A DNA stretch of 64,000 bases from Piromyces finnis. Lineage: Eukaryota; Neocallimastigomycota; Neocallimastigomycetes; Neocallimastigales; Neocallimastigaceae. Below, one piece after another: positions 22,032 to 32,232 of this stretch. Where the stretch lies: contig MCFH01000062.1 in NCBI GenBank assembly GCA_002104945.1, positions 186,001-250,000 on the forward strand, given 5' to 3'. The translations under genes and the position numbers were made by a program. The first letter of the stretch is position 1. The number at the start of each line of letters is the position of its first letter. The notes beneath the pieces were generated by a model. That model ran no database searches and had not been told where the DNA came from. It saw nothing but the letters and a program-made list of their open reading frames with translations.

Positions 22032-23085
22032 ATAAAATTAAAATTACTATCATATACATATAAATATTAAAATATTATATATAAAAGAATTATAATAATT
22101 AATTCAATGACCTTTTAATAACTCTATTTATACTTTTATAAATATAATTATTTGGTTTTATTAATATTTATTTATAATATAAGGTGTTGTTGTACTAATT
22201 TTATATATCTTTAATATTTAAAATAAAAATATTAATAAATAATATATTTTTATTTATTACATGGATAATAAAATTTAAAACTATTAAAAATTTGTTTTTT
22301 TTTTTTTTTTTTAAAATAGTATAAATATATATATATTCTATTTTTTTTATATTAAATTAATTATTTCTATACATTTTTTTTTTATAAAAAAAATTTCTAT
22401 AATAATTGGTTTTACTCATTAATAGTATAGTAATAAATATAATTATTTAAAGCAGTCATTTTTATAATGAAAATATAGAAATATAATATGAAGTATTTTA
22501 TTACAAAATTAATTTTTTTTTTTAAAAAAAAAAGCTACTTTAAATATGATAAATATTTAATAAAAATATAAGAAGAAATAACTTTTAACAATTTAATATT
22601 TCATTATTTATTATAATTATCATTTTTATTGTTATAGACTATTGTTTATCAAATGTCATTACCATTATTAGAATAATAGAATAATATAATTAATATTATT
22701 ATTAATAGTACAATTATACATTATACCTTATTCCTAGGTATCGCTTGATATTAAAGTATTATATATCGTTAATTTAATATTTTTATTTTTAATTTTTTAT
22801 ATTACATGTATTATAATTTTAATTAAATTAATAATAAAGTTTAAAATATTTGATGCCGTTAAAAAAATTTAATATTTTATAGTTATAAATATATAAATTC
22901 TTATTTTAAAAAAATACTATTTTAAAAGATTTTAACAAAGTTCTATTTATTATACTTCTTTTTAATATATATAATATGTATAGAATGTTATATATATATA
23001 TGTGAATATCTATTGCCTATTATATTTTATTATATTAATTTACATTAATATATTTATATTATATATAATTTATATATTCTATGGA
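22032..23085. other. Convergent 3' intergenic region with a LINE 3'-tail fragment, left arm
   Basis: A/T-rich sequence between two convergent genes. 22799-22867 is nearly identical to the 3' tail of the LINE at 43374-48960 (shared core ACATGTATTATAATTTTAAT ... TTTGATGCCGTT followed by A's). It is a severely 5'-truncated LINE insertion in + orientation. No coding sequence seen. Confidence 0.65.
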
Positions 23086-23796
23086 TTACCAACATTTTCC
23101 ATAATTTGGTTTGCATCCTGTACTACAATAAGCATCACTTGTACCACAATAACCATATTTGCTACAACATTTATTATTTTTACATATATAAACACCATCA
23201 GATTTACTTCCACATTTATCAGTAGATAATATAGTTGGGATTGAAGGGTTTTTCTGTGTTGTAATATTATTAGCATAATAGGTTTTAGTACCAACAATAT
23301 AAGTTTTATTAGGAACAGTAAAAGTGTTTGTATAAGTGACTACTTTATTAACTTTGGTAGTAGTGGATTTGGATTTAATGCCATTAGTAGTAGATTTGGC
23401 TTTAATAGAAGTACTATTTTTAGTTTTAGTTACAGTAGTTTTAAATGTTTTTGGATTTGATGTAGTAGTTTTAAAATTAACATTAATATCATTGTTATTC
23501 ATTTCGCCTTTTAATTTGTCGAAAATATCATTGTTATTTATTTCGCCTTTTAATTTGTCGAAAATATCATTGTTATTTATTTCGCCTTTTAATTTGTCGA
23601 AAATATCATTGTTATTCATTTCGCCTTTTAATTTGTCGAAAATATCAGAATTATTCATTTCATTTTTTAAATTATCAAAGATATCAGAATTGTTCATTTC
23701 ATTTCTTAAATTGTCAAAGGCATCAGAATCGAAAACACCATTTGAATATACCATATTAATAATTGGTAGTAATAAAAGAAAAATATTGAATAACAT
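23086..23796 (-). CDS. Secreted chitin-binding (CBM18) protein with 13-residue repeats, left copy
   Basis: 236 codons. Signal peptide about 1-19 (MLFNIFLLLLPIINMVYSN). Residues about 25-105 are tandem 13-residue repeats of the type NNSDIFDKLKGEM; this copy has six units, three more than the right-arm copy. A Lys/Thr/Ser-rich linker follows. The last ~45 residues form one hevein-like domain (CGSKSDGVYICKNNKCC, SKYGYCG, CSTGCKPNYGKCW) with the eight-cysteine spacing of CBM18, known to bind chitin or N-acetylglucosamine oligomers. The probable role is at the fungal cell wall. The nested repeats are also clear at DNA level (39-bp unit, AT-rich, ending TCGAAAATATC on the + strand). Confidence 0.9.
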   Translation of the reverse strand: MLFNIFLLLLPIINMVYSNGVFDSDAFDNLRNEMNNSDIFDNLKNEMNNSDIFDKLKGEMNNNDIFDKLKGEINNNDIFDKLKGEINNNDIFDKLKGEMNNNDINVNFKTTTSNPKTFKTTVTKTKNSTSIKAKSTTNGIKSKSTTTKVNKVVTYTNTFTVPNKTYIVGTKTYYANNITTQKNPSIPTILSTDKCGSKSDGVYICKNNKCCSKYGYCGTSDAYCSTGCKPNYGKCW

Positions 23797-24062
23797 TTTA
23801 TTCTAAATTAATAATAAGGGATTAAACTATCTAGTTTATTTTTTTTTTGTTGTCTTTATTTAAATATTGATAATATTTATTAATATTAAATATTATTTTT
23901 ATTAATTATTAATTTCAAAATTTTATTTTTACTTTAAATAAATAAAAAAAATCAATTTAGATTTTAATGGTTTATATGTTTCTTTTTCTTTTTAAAAAAA
24001 ATACAGTTTTTAAATAATTTAACTTGTCATATTTATTATTTTGTAGTTTGTATAAGGGTTAT

Positions 24063-24680
24063 TCACCATGAGATTGTGAACCCAAGTTCACAAGCAAGTT
24101 CTCGGGCCTTACAAAAGCATTTAGATTTTTTAAATTCATTGTATTCATAAATAGGATGTGGAACTTCTACCACCGACGACTTTATTTCGTTAATGGACTT
24201 TCGAACCGAAATGGCTTTTGCACCAAATAGCATAAAAACAACAGGATGGTCATTTGAAATATAGTGTACTAAATTATTAATAAAAGGTTCCCATAACAAA
24301 TGATAATGATATGGTAAAGGATCAGCAATAGTTCGTGTAAAGCAAAAATTACATAAAAATATTCCATTATTTAGCCATTTATCTAAGTGATGATTGTATG
24401 GTCGCTGAAAAGTAGCTACTGTATCTTCTAAATTTTTGTAAATACGTTCCAATAATAATGGTGGATTACAGTTTTTAGATCCAAAAGCTATGTCTGAAAT
24501 ATCTCGAGTATTTTTATACGGCATATCACCTATCATTACAACTTTAACATCACTTAACTTGACATACTTGAAGATTCCAAATACATCTTCCAGTGGTGGT
24601 GTAAAATAAGTATTTCTCAACTGATTATATATATGTAATACTAATTTAGAATTTTTTATAAAGAAATCGTCCCAAGACAT
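24063..24680 (-). CDS. Uracil-DNA glycosylase family-1 homologue lacking the catalytic Asp, left copy
   Basis: 205 codons from the ATG at 24680; an upstream GTG-led frame exists but is unlikely to be used in a eukaryote. Alignment by eye to family-1 UDG is clear along its length: SWDDFF, then PPLEDVFGIFKYVKLSDVKV leading to the water-activating motif, LLLERIYKNLE, WLNNGIFLCNFC, VVFMLFGAKA and PHPIY. The canonical GQDPYH is GDMPYK (residues 51-56), so the general-base Asp is Met. Phe66, Asn111 of the uracil pocket and His175 are retained, but HPSP is HPIY. Family knowledge: this Asp activates water, and the poxvirus UDG homologue also serves as a polymerase processivity factor. A non-catalytic binding role is therefore a reasonable inference. 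Both arms have the same residues. Confidence 0.85.
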   Translation of the reverse strand: MSWDDFFIKNSKLVLHIYNQLRNTYFTPPLEDVFGIFKYVKLSDVKVVMIGDMPYKNTRDISDIAFGSKNCNPPLLLERIYKNLEDTVATFQRPYNHHLDKWLNNGIFLCNFCFTRTIADPLPYHYHLLWEPFINNLVHYISNDHPVVFMLFGAKAISVRKSINEIKSSVVEVPHPIYEYNEFKKSKCFCKARELACELGFTISW

Positions 24681-25584
24681 GTGCGTCACCACTAATTTTA
24701 TTTTCTTCCACTTTCACTCTTAACTTTTATTATTTATTAATTTTCTTAATATTTAATATTAATCAAAATTATAAAGATAAAGCTATCAATAAATATAATT
24801 TTTTATTTTAATTTTAATAAATTATTCATAAAACAAATCAAGGATATGAGAAAGTTTTTATAAAATGGTTTTTCCAAAATTAAAATATTTTTGATATCTC
24901 AATACTAATCGTCATTTATTTTCATTTGACATTAATATAATAATGTAAAAAAAAAAAAGTTGCTATTATTTATGATTGGTTCATGAATTTAATGAAATAA
25001 AAATACTTTTTTTTATTTCTTTATAGTATTTTCATAGGAAATACTTTTGGAAATATATTATATTTTAAAAAATGAAATATTAAATATATAATATTTCAAT
25101 TATTTAAAATTTTTAGATATATATAATATAATAATATAATAATATAATAATATAATAATATTGTTTTTTTAAAAAATATTACATTATATAAAAGGTTTTT
25201 AAGGATATTTAGATTTAATTATCAAAGTGTCAATTATAAATTCAAATTAACAAATTTATATAATTATTTTTATTTTTATTTTTTTTAAATATTATTAAAT
25301 TTTAAATAATTTTATTAGTTTTACAATAATAATTAATAAGAGTGAATTATGTATTATTAAAGGAAAGATATACAGTAAATTTAATTTCATTGGTCATCAT
25401 AAAAATAAAATAAAAAAAAAGTTATTATTCTATTTAAATAATAGTATAATAAACTATAATTTTATTGTTCTACATACATGTATTTCTATTTACTATAAAT
25501 TATAAATAAAAACCAAATAAATTTTCAAATGTAATAAATATAAATTTTATAAATATAAATGTAAATATAAATATTTAATACTTA
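24681..25584. other. Intergenic region between UDG-like and RNA polymerase genes, left arm
   Basis: About 0.9 kb of A/T-rich DNA, almost identical to the right-arm counterpart. It includes a short (AATAT)n-like tract around 25130-25160. I looked for the missing C-terminal half of the RNA polymerase here and found no open frame or recognisable motif. Confidence 0.5.
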
Positions 25585-27750
25585 TTAATTTTTTAACGAC
25601 ATTGAAAAAGCATATTCCAAAAATGAATCATCTATATCTTGGACGTTTGTAGAAAAAGGATAATAATAGATTTCATCATTATTATAATCACGTACAAAAC
25701 CATCTTTATCGGTAATAAGGTCTTCCATACTCTTGACCAGTTCTCTTTGCATGTAGCCTGTAGAAGAAGTGTTGAGAGAAGTTGAAATAATTCCAGCACG
25801 GCCTGATTTTGAATGTATAAATAGTTCCTTTGCTGTAAGTCCTTCGGAATAGGAACTCTTAATATAGCAACTTTGCAAAACGGCTTGAACTCCTACTGAC
25901 ATTAAAATTTGAATGACATTATCGATTTTCCCTTTCGAACCACTATTGACAATATTGGTTAGATTATTGCTAATCGATTTAGATAAACTTTCTAATAATG
26001 GATAATTTTCTAAATAATACTTTCTTATTTTTTTTATTTCTTTACTATCTTTGTCTTGAGAGATAATAGAAGAATCTAAATTTGGTAGTTGTATAGCCGA
26101 TAAAGTGTCAGGAATTTTTTCCAAAATGGATGTAAATTCATTTTCAATGCTTGGGTCTGGTATACAATCTGAAATGGAAATACTTATAATGTGAAATAAA
26201 TTGTATTCATGAACCATACGTTGTACATCCCACATAAACTTCAAGTAAAAATCGTTACCATAGTGAGTAATAGAATTTAACAATACAGTTTGATTGGCAC
26301 CATTAATAGTGTGAAGTAGAATACCATGGTCTACTAAATATTTATCACCCATTTTTAAAGTTAGTGATTTTGGAATCAACAATGAAAGTAAGTGCTTATA
26401 TGGTATTTTATCGGTATTCATTCGTGATTTATAATATTTACAAAATATATTCCATTCCTTTTTTGATATTTTTAATCGTTTACATATGTTTTCGATAATA
26501 TGGGGTTCGACAATACTGTGATCCTTTGTCATATTGTATAAGCCAGTTAAGGTATCTTGAATAAATTTAATCATGAGTGATCCATCCTTAAATGAACGGA
26601 TATTATTTGAAATGTTCAGTTTAGTAGCCAATTCCTTTTTAGATTCCTCTCCTGGTAGCCAAAAAATATTCATTTCATCTCCGTCAAAATCAGCCTGAAA
26701 AACACTGGCTATTAGAGGATTAATTTGGATGGTTCGACTGCTACTAGGAAAGGAGCGAACGGATAATATAGAAGTAGTTTGGAGTGTAGGTTGTCTATTA
26801 ATAATTACATAGTCATTTGGCTTATATCCATGGGGAATTAATTGATCTGTAAATTCTTTTGGTATCAATATTTTGTCCAAGGGAATATTTATATTTGGCA
26901 CGATGACGCTACGAAGACAAAAGTTTTGTCTTTTGGCTAAACACATACTTCTAAAAATTCCTGTTTTTCCAGATAATATTTGCTTAATGAAATTTTTATC
27001 GGAATTTTCGGTAGTATCGGTGGAACTATGGATTCCAAGAATTTTTTTATATAGATTGAATACTTTTAATCCATATCCACCATACGAAATAAGGTTGGTG
27101 TTGCTTTTAAACTGATAGTTTAAATCTAACAGTCTTATATACATGGATGTTATATTATTATGAATCATGATATTGTTGGAATCCATAATTGAAGGTCTCA
27201 TATTTATGGGTAAAACAGGTATATTTTTGAGAAATACTTTCAGCATTTTATTTTTCAGTTCAGGGTTTTCACTGAAATCAAAGGTATGAATTAATTCATA
27301 CATCCTAACAACGGTGAACCATTGATTTCCAAATAAAAATGCATATTCGGATTGAGATTTATTTTCACTATTTTTATTTGATTTACCCTTTGAATTTGAA
27401 TTGGTATTTTTCACATTAAACTTGTGCAAGGAAAATGAAGTACCTTTTATTCGTGTTTCACAGCATCGTGATTTAACATCAAGAGCAACATTATATTTTT
27501 TACAAATAGGACATACATGAGTAAGTTCTTTACATAATATATTTACAAATAATGGGTGGACAATGTATTGGTAAATGGGAATCCTTCCTAAATGGCCAGG
27601 ACATTCAATAACTTTTTTGCATTGTTTACATGGTAATTGAGGATCTAATATATATGACGTGGTATTATCAGTTAATTCATACTTTTTTGAAATTAGAATG
27701 GAAAGTTTTTCTATTTGTTCATTACTATATAAATCAAATTCTAGATACAT
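25585..27750 (-). CDS. DNA-directed RNA polymerase largest subunit, A'-like (truncated or split), virus-like; left, open copy
   Basis: 721 codons. The N-terminal clamp zinc site is present (CKQCKKVIECPGH, residues 41-53), then a second cysteine group (HVCPICKK, CC). RPSIMD and KRQNFCLRSVIVPNI correspond to conserved Rpb1 blocks before the active site. NRQPTLQ and the catalytic loop QADFDGDEMN (about residue 355) carry the three Mg-binding Asp. NNIRS...IQDTLTGLY, SGSKGKIDN and the bridge-helix/trigger-loop block (SGRAGII...TGYMQRELVKSMEDL, about 645-670) follow. It ends some 50 residues later, near where archaeal rpoA1 (A') ends, so the jaw/A'' part is absent. It is much shorter than cellular Rpb1 (about 1,700 residues) and divergent. 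I infer a virus-like or plasmid-like polymerase rather than a host one; a 3' truncation is the alternative. Confidence 0.85.
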   Translation of the reverse strand: MYLEFDLYSNEQIEKLSILISKKYELTDNTTSYILDPQLPCKQCKKVIECPGHLGRIPIYQYIVHPLFVNILCKELTHVCPICKKYNVALDVKSRCCETRIKGTSFSLHKFNVKNTNSNSKGKSNKNSENKSQSEYAFLFGNQWFTVVRMYELIHTFDFSENPELKNKMLKVFLKNIPVLPINMRPSIMDSNNIMIHNNITSMYIRLLDLNYQFKSNTNLISYGGYGLKVFNLYKKILGIHSSTDTTENSDKNFIKQILSGKTGIFRSMCLAKRQNFCLRSVIVPNINIPLDKILIPKEFTDQLIPHGYKPNDYVIINRQPTLQTTSILSVRSFPSSSRTIQINPLIASVFQADFDGDEMNIFWLPGEESKKELATKLNISNNIRSFKDGSLMIKFIQDTLTGLYNMTKDHSIVEPHIIENICKRLKISKKEWNIFCKYYKSRMNTDKIPYKHLLSLLIPKSLTLKMGDKYLVDHGILLHTINGANQTVLLNSITHYGNDFYLKFMWDVQRMVHEYNLFHIISISISDCIPDPSIENEFTSILEKIPDTLSAIQLPNLDSSIISQDKDSKEIKKIRKYYLENYPLLESLSKSISNNLTNIVNSGSKGKIDNVIQILMSVGVQAVLQSCYIKSSYSEGLTAKELFIHSKSGRAGIISTSLNTSSTGYMQRELVKSMEDLITDKDGFVRDYNNDEIYYYPFSTNVQDIDDSFLEYAFSMSLKN

Positions 27751-27890
27751 TTGTGTTTTTATTAATTGAATAAAATATAATATTATTTTATTTTTTTTTT
27801 TATTAGAAAAACGGTTTTAAACATGTTTATAAATAATATTTCATTTACAATTTTTTAATTTTAAAATTCATATTAAATAATTATTATTAA

Positions 27891-28144
27891 TTTATATAAA
27901 TATATTCATACTTTATGATTATAATATAAAAATAAAAAATAATTTCAAATTATTATAGTTATATTATATAATAATTATTATATTTTTAGATTATTATTAT
28001 ATATATTATTTTAAATTTTCTAATTCTATTAAAATAATATATAATTAAAATCAATATATGTATGTATGATTTATTATTATCTTAGCATTAGTCTAAGTAT
28101 TATTATGATTATAATAAAATAAGATTAAAAATAAAAATTATTAT
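27891..28144. other. Spacer at the centre of the palindrome
   Basis: About 250 bp of non-symmetrical A/T-rich DNA between the two arms. Both start codons of the polymerase copies point away from it, so it and the inner arm ends hold their promoters. A small stem (CTTAG-CATTAGT-CTAAG, 28080-28097) is the only local structure I noticed. No gene. Confidence 0.6.
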
Positions 28145-28284
28145 ATTAAATATGAATTTTTAAAATTAAAAAATTTTAAATTGATTTTTAGTATATAAAT
28201 ATTATAAAACATGTTAAAACCGTTTTTTCTAATAAAAAAAAAAATAAAATAATATATATTTTATTCAATTAATAAAAAACACAA

Positions 28285-30452
28285 ATGTATCTAGAATTTG
28301 ATTTAATATAGTAATGAACAAATAGAAAAAACTTTCCATTCTAATTTCAAAAAAGTATGAATTAACTGATAATACCACGTCATATATATTAGATCCTCAA
28401 TTACCATGTAAACAATGCAAAAAAGTTATTGAATGTCCTGGCCATTTAGGAAGGATTCCCATTTACCAATACATTGTCCACCCATTATTTGTAAATATAT
28501 TATGTAAAGAACTTACTCATGTATGTCCTATTTGTAAAAAATATAATGTTGCTCTTGATGTTAAATCACGATGCTGTGAAACACGAATAAAAGGTACTTC
28601 ATTTTCCTTGCACAAGTTTAATGTGAAAAATACCAATTCAAATCAAAGGGTAAATCAAATAAAAATAGTGAAAATAAATCTCAATCCGAATATGCATTTT
28701 TATTTGGAAATCAATGGTTCACCGTTGTTAGGATGTATGAATTAATTCATACCTTTGATTTCAGTGAAAACCCTGAACTGAAAAAATAAAATGCTGAAAG
28801 TATTTCTCAAAAATATACCTGTTTTACCCATAAATATGAGACCTTCAATTATGGATTCCAACAATATCATGATTCATAATAATATAACATCCATGTATAT
28901 AAGACTGTTAGATTTAAACTATCAGTTTAAAAGCAACACCAACCTTATTTCGTATGGTGGATATGGATTAAAAGTATTCAATCTATATAAAAAAATTCTT
29001 GGAATCCATAGTTCCACCGATACTACCGAAAATTCCGATAAAAATTTCATTAAGCAAATATTATCTGGAAAAACAGGAATTTTTAGAAGTATGTGTTTAG
29101 CCAAAAGACAAAACTTTTGTCTTCGTAGCGTCATCGTGCCAAATATAAATATTCCCTTGGACAAAATATTGATACCAAAAGAATTTACAGATCAATTAAT
29201 TCCCCATGGATATAAGCCAAATGACTATGTAATTATTAATAGACAACCTACACTCCAAACTACTTCTATATTATCCGTTCGCTCCTTTCCTAGTAGCAGT
29301 CGAACCATCCAAATTAATCCTCTAATAGCCAGTGTTTTTCAGGCTGATTTTGACGGAGATGAAATGAATATTTTTTGGCTACCAGGAGAGGAATCTAAAA
29401 AGGAATTGGCTACTAAACTGAACATTTCAAATAATATCCGTTCATTTAAGGATGGATCACTCATGATTAAATTTATTCAAGATACCTTAACTGGCTTATA
29501 CAATATGACAAAGGATCACAGTATTGTCGAACCCCATATTATCGAAAACATATGTAAACGATTAAAAATATCAAAAAAGGAATGGAATATATTTTGTAAA
29601 TATTATAAATCACGAATGAATACCGATAAAATACCATATAAGCACTTACTTTCATTGTTGATTCCAAAATCACTAACTTTAAAAATGGGTGATAAATATT
29701 TAGTAGACCATGGTATTCTACTTCACACTATTAATGGTGCCAATCAAACTGTATTGTTAAATTTTATTACTCACTATGGTAACGATTTTTACTTGAAATT
29801 TATGTGGGATGTACAACGTATGGTTCATGAATACAATTTATTTCACATTATAAGTATTTCCATTTCAGATTGTATACCAGACCCAAGCATTGAAAATGAA
29901 TTTACATCCATTTTGGAAAAAATTCCTGACACTTTATCGGCTATACAACTACCAAATTTAGATTCTTCTATTATCTCTCAAGACAAAGATAGTAAAGAAA
30001 TAAAAAAAATAAGAAAGTATTATTTAGAAAATTATCCATTATTAGAAAGTTTATCTAAATCGATTAGCAATAATCTAACCAATATTGTCAATAGTGGTTC
30101 GAAAGGGAAAATCGATAATGTCATTCAAATTTTAATGTCAGTAGGAGTTCAAGCCGTTTTGCAAAGTTGCTATATTAAGAGTTCCTATTCCGAAGGACTT
30201 ACAGCAAAGGAACTATTTATACATTCAAAATCAGGCCGTGCTGGAATTATTTCAACTTCTCTCAACACTTCTTCTACAGGCTACATGCAAAGAGAACTGG
30301 TCAAGAGTATGGAAGACCTTATTACCGATAAAGATGGTTTTGTACGTGATTATAATAATGATGAAATCTATTATTATCCTTTTTCTACAAACGTCCAAGA
30401 TATAGATGATTCATTTTTGGAATATGCTTTTTCAATGTCGTTAAAAAATTAA
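28285..30452 (+). pseudogene. RNA polymerase A'-like gene, right copy with frameshifts
   Basis: Same gene as 25585-27750 on the other strand. Relative to that copy there are four single-base length changes, all in short A or T runs, near 28305, 28330, 28647 and 28785. They destroy the frame across the zinc-binding N-terminus. From 28791 the frame is open for 553 codons to the same stop, with only one amino-acid difference (Ser to Phe), and keeps the QADFDGDEMN loop and the trigger-loop region. If the indels are real, this is a pseudogene or encodes an N-terminally truncated protein. Their clustering near the palindrome centre and in homopolymers also fits consensus errors. Confidence 0.8.
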
Positions 30453-31346
30453 TAAGTATTAAATATTTATATTTACATTTATATTTATAAAATTTATATT
30501 TATTATATTTGAAAATTTATTTGGTTTTTATTTATAATTTATAGTAAATAGAAATACATGTATGTAGAACAATAAAATTATAGTTTATTATACTATTATT
30601 TAAATAGAATAATAACTTTTTTTTTATTTTATTTTTATGATGACCAATGAAATTAAATTTACTGTATATCTTTCCTTTAATAATACATAATTCACTCTTA
30701 TTAATTATTATTGTAAAACTAATAAAATTATTTAAAATTTAATAATATTTAAAAAAAATAAAAATAAAAATAATTATATAAATTTGTTAATTTGAATTTA
30801 TAATTGACACTTTGATAATTAAATCTAAATATCCTTAAAAACCTTTTATATAATGTAATATTTTTTAAAAAAACAATATTATTATATTATTATATTATTA
30901 TATTATATATATCTAAAAATTTTAAATAATTGAAATATTATATATTTAATATTTCATTTTTTAAAATATAATATATTTCCAAAAGTATTTCCTATGAAAA
31001 TACTATAAAGAAATAAAAAAAAGTATTTTTATTTCATTAAATTCATGAACCAATCATAAATAATAGCAACTTTTTTTTTTACATTATTATATTAATGTCA
31101 AATGAAAATAAATGACGATTAGTATTGAGATATCAAAAATATTTTAATTTTGGAAAAACCATTTTATAAAAACTTTCTCATATCCTTGATTTGTTTTATG
31201 AATAATTTATTAAAATTAAAATAAAAAATTATATTTATTGATAGCTTTATCTTTATAATTTTGATTAATATTAAATATTAAGAAAATTAATAAATAATAA
31301 AAGTTAAGAGTGAAAGTGGAAGAAAATAAAATTAGTGGTGACGCAC
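30453..31346. other. Intergenic region between RNA polymerase and UDG-like genes, right arm
   Basis: Mirror image of 24681-25584, nearly identical. No gene or clear signal seen; it presumably carries the promoter of the UDG-like gene. Confidence 0.5.
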
Positions 31347-31964
31347 ATGTCTTGGGACGATTTCTTTATAAAAAATTCTAAATTAGTATTACATATATAT
31401 AATCAGTTGAGAAATACTTATTTTACACCACCACTGGAAGATGTATTTGGAATCTTCAAGTATGTCAAGTTAAGTGATGTTAAAGTTGTAATGATAGGTG
31501 ATATGCCGTATAAAAATACTCGAGATATTTCAGACATAGCTTTTGGATCTAAAAACTGTAATCCACCATTATTATTGGAACGTATTTACAAAAATTTAGA
31601 AGATACAGTAGCTACTTTTCAGCGACCATACAATCATCACTTAGATAAATGGCTAAATAATGGAATATTTTTATGTAATTTTTGCTTTACACGAACTATT
31701 GCTGATCCTTTACCATATCATTATCATTTGTTATGGGAACCTTTTATTAATAATTTAGTACACTATATTTCAAATGACCATCCTGTTGTTTTTATGCTAT
31801 TTGGTGCAAAAGCCATTTCGGTTCGAAAGTCCATTAACGAAATAAAGTCGTCGGTGGTAGAAGTTCCACATCCTATTTATGAATACAATGAATTTAAAAA
31901 ATCTAAATGCTTTTGTAAGGCCCGAGAACTTGCTTGTGAACTTGGGTTCACAATCTCATGGTGA
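31347..31964 (+). CDS. Uracil-DNA glycosylase family-1 homologue lacking the catalytic Asp, right copy
   Basis: The 205-codon protein is identical to the left copy: GDMPYK replaces GQDPYH, with Asn111 and His175 kept. The start is ATG 31347 (GTG at 31335 is in frame but not expected to initiate). Complete amino-acid identity between arms, while the adjacent polymerase copy has indels, means the substituted active site is not a sequencing error in one copy. Confidence 0.85.
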   Translation: MSWDDFFIKNSKLVLHIYNQLRNTYFTPPLEDVFGIFKYVKLSDVKVVMIGDMPYKNTRDISDIAFGSKNCNPPLLLERIYKNLEDTVATFQRPYNHHLDKWLNNGIFLCNFCFTRTIADPLPYHYHLLWEPFINNLVHYISNDHPVVFMLFGAKAISVRKSINEIKSSVVEVPHPIYEYNEFKKSKCFCKARELACELGFTISW

Positions 31965-32232
31965 ATAACCCTTATACAAACTACAAAATAATAAATATGA
32001 CAAGTTAAACTATTTAAAAACTGTATTTTTTTTAAAAAGAAAAAGAAACATATAAACCATTAAAATCTAAATTGATTTTTTTTTATTTATTTAAAGTAAA
32101 AATAAAATTTTGAAATTAATAATTAATAAAAATAATATTTAATATTAATAAATATTATCAATATTTAAATAAAGACAACAAAAAAAAAAATAAACTAGAT
32201 AGTTTAATCCCTTATTATTAATTTAGAATAAA

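Larger units (their letters stand above)
16301..27890 (+). repeat. Left arm of a giant inverted duplication (palindrome)
   Basis: The sequence is the reverse complement of about 28145-39566. Gene starts pair symmetrically: 27750 with 28285, 24063 with 31964, 20505 with 35394, 19138 with 36750. The outer edge is at 16301: beyond the shared TTCATTATAT the two sides differ completely. Near the centre similarity fades after about 27880. This arm keeps all frames open and continues into the complete coiled-coil gene, so it is likely the source copy. Confidence 0.92.

Noticed and set aside
23336-23806. Plus-strand frame with repeated LFISPFNLSKIS.
   Set aside because: It is the antisense of the 13-residue repeats of the CBM18 gene.
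24681-25584. Possible missing C-terminal half of the RNA polymerase downstream of its stop.
   Set aside because: No open frame or conserved motif is visible in any frame, and the segment is plain A/T-rich DNA in both arms.
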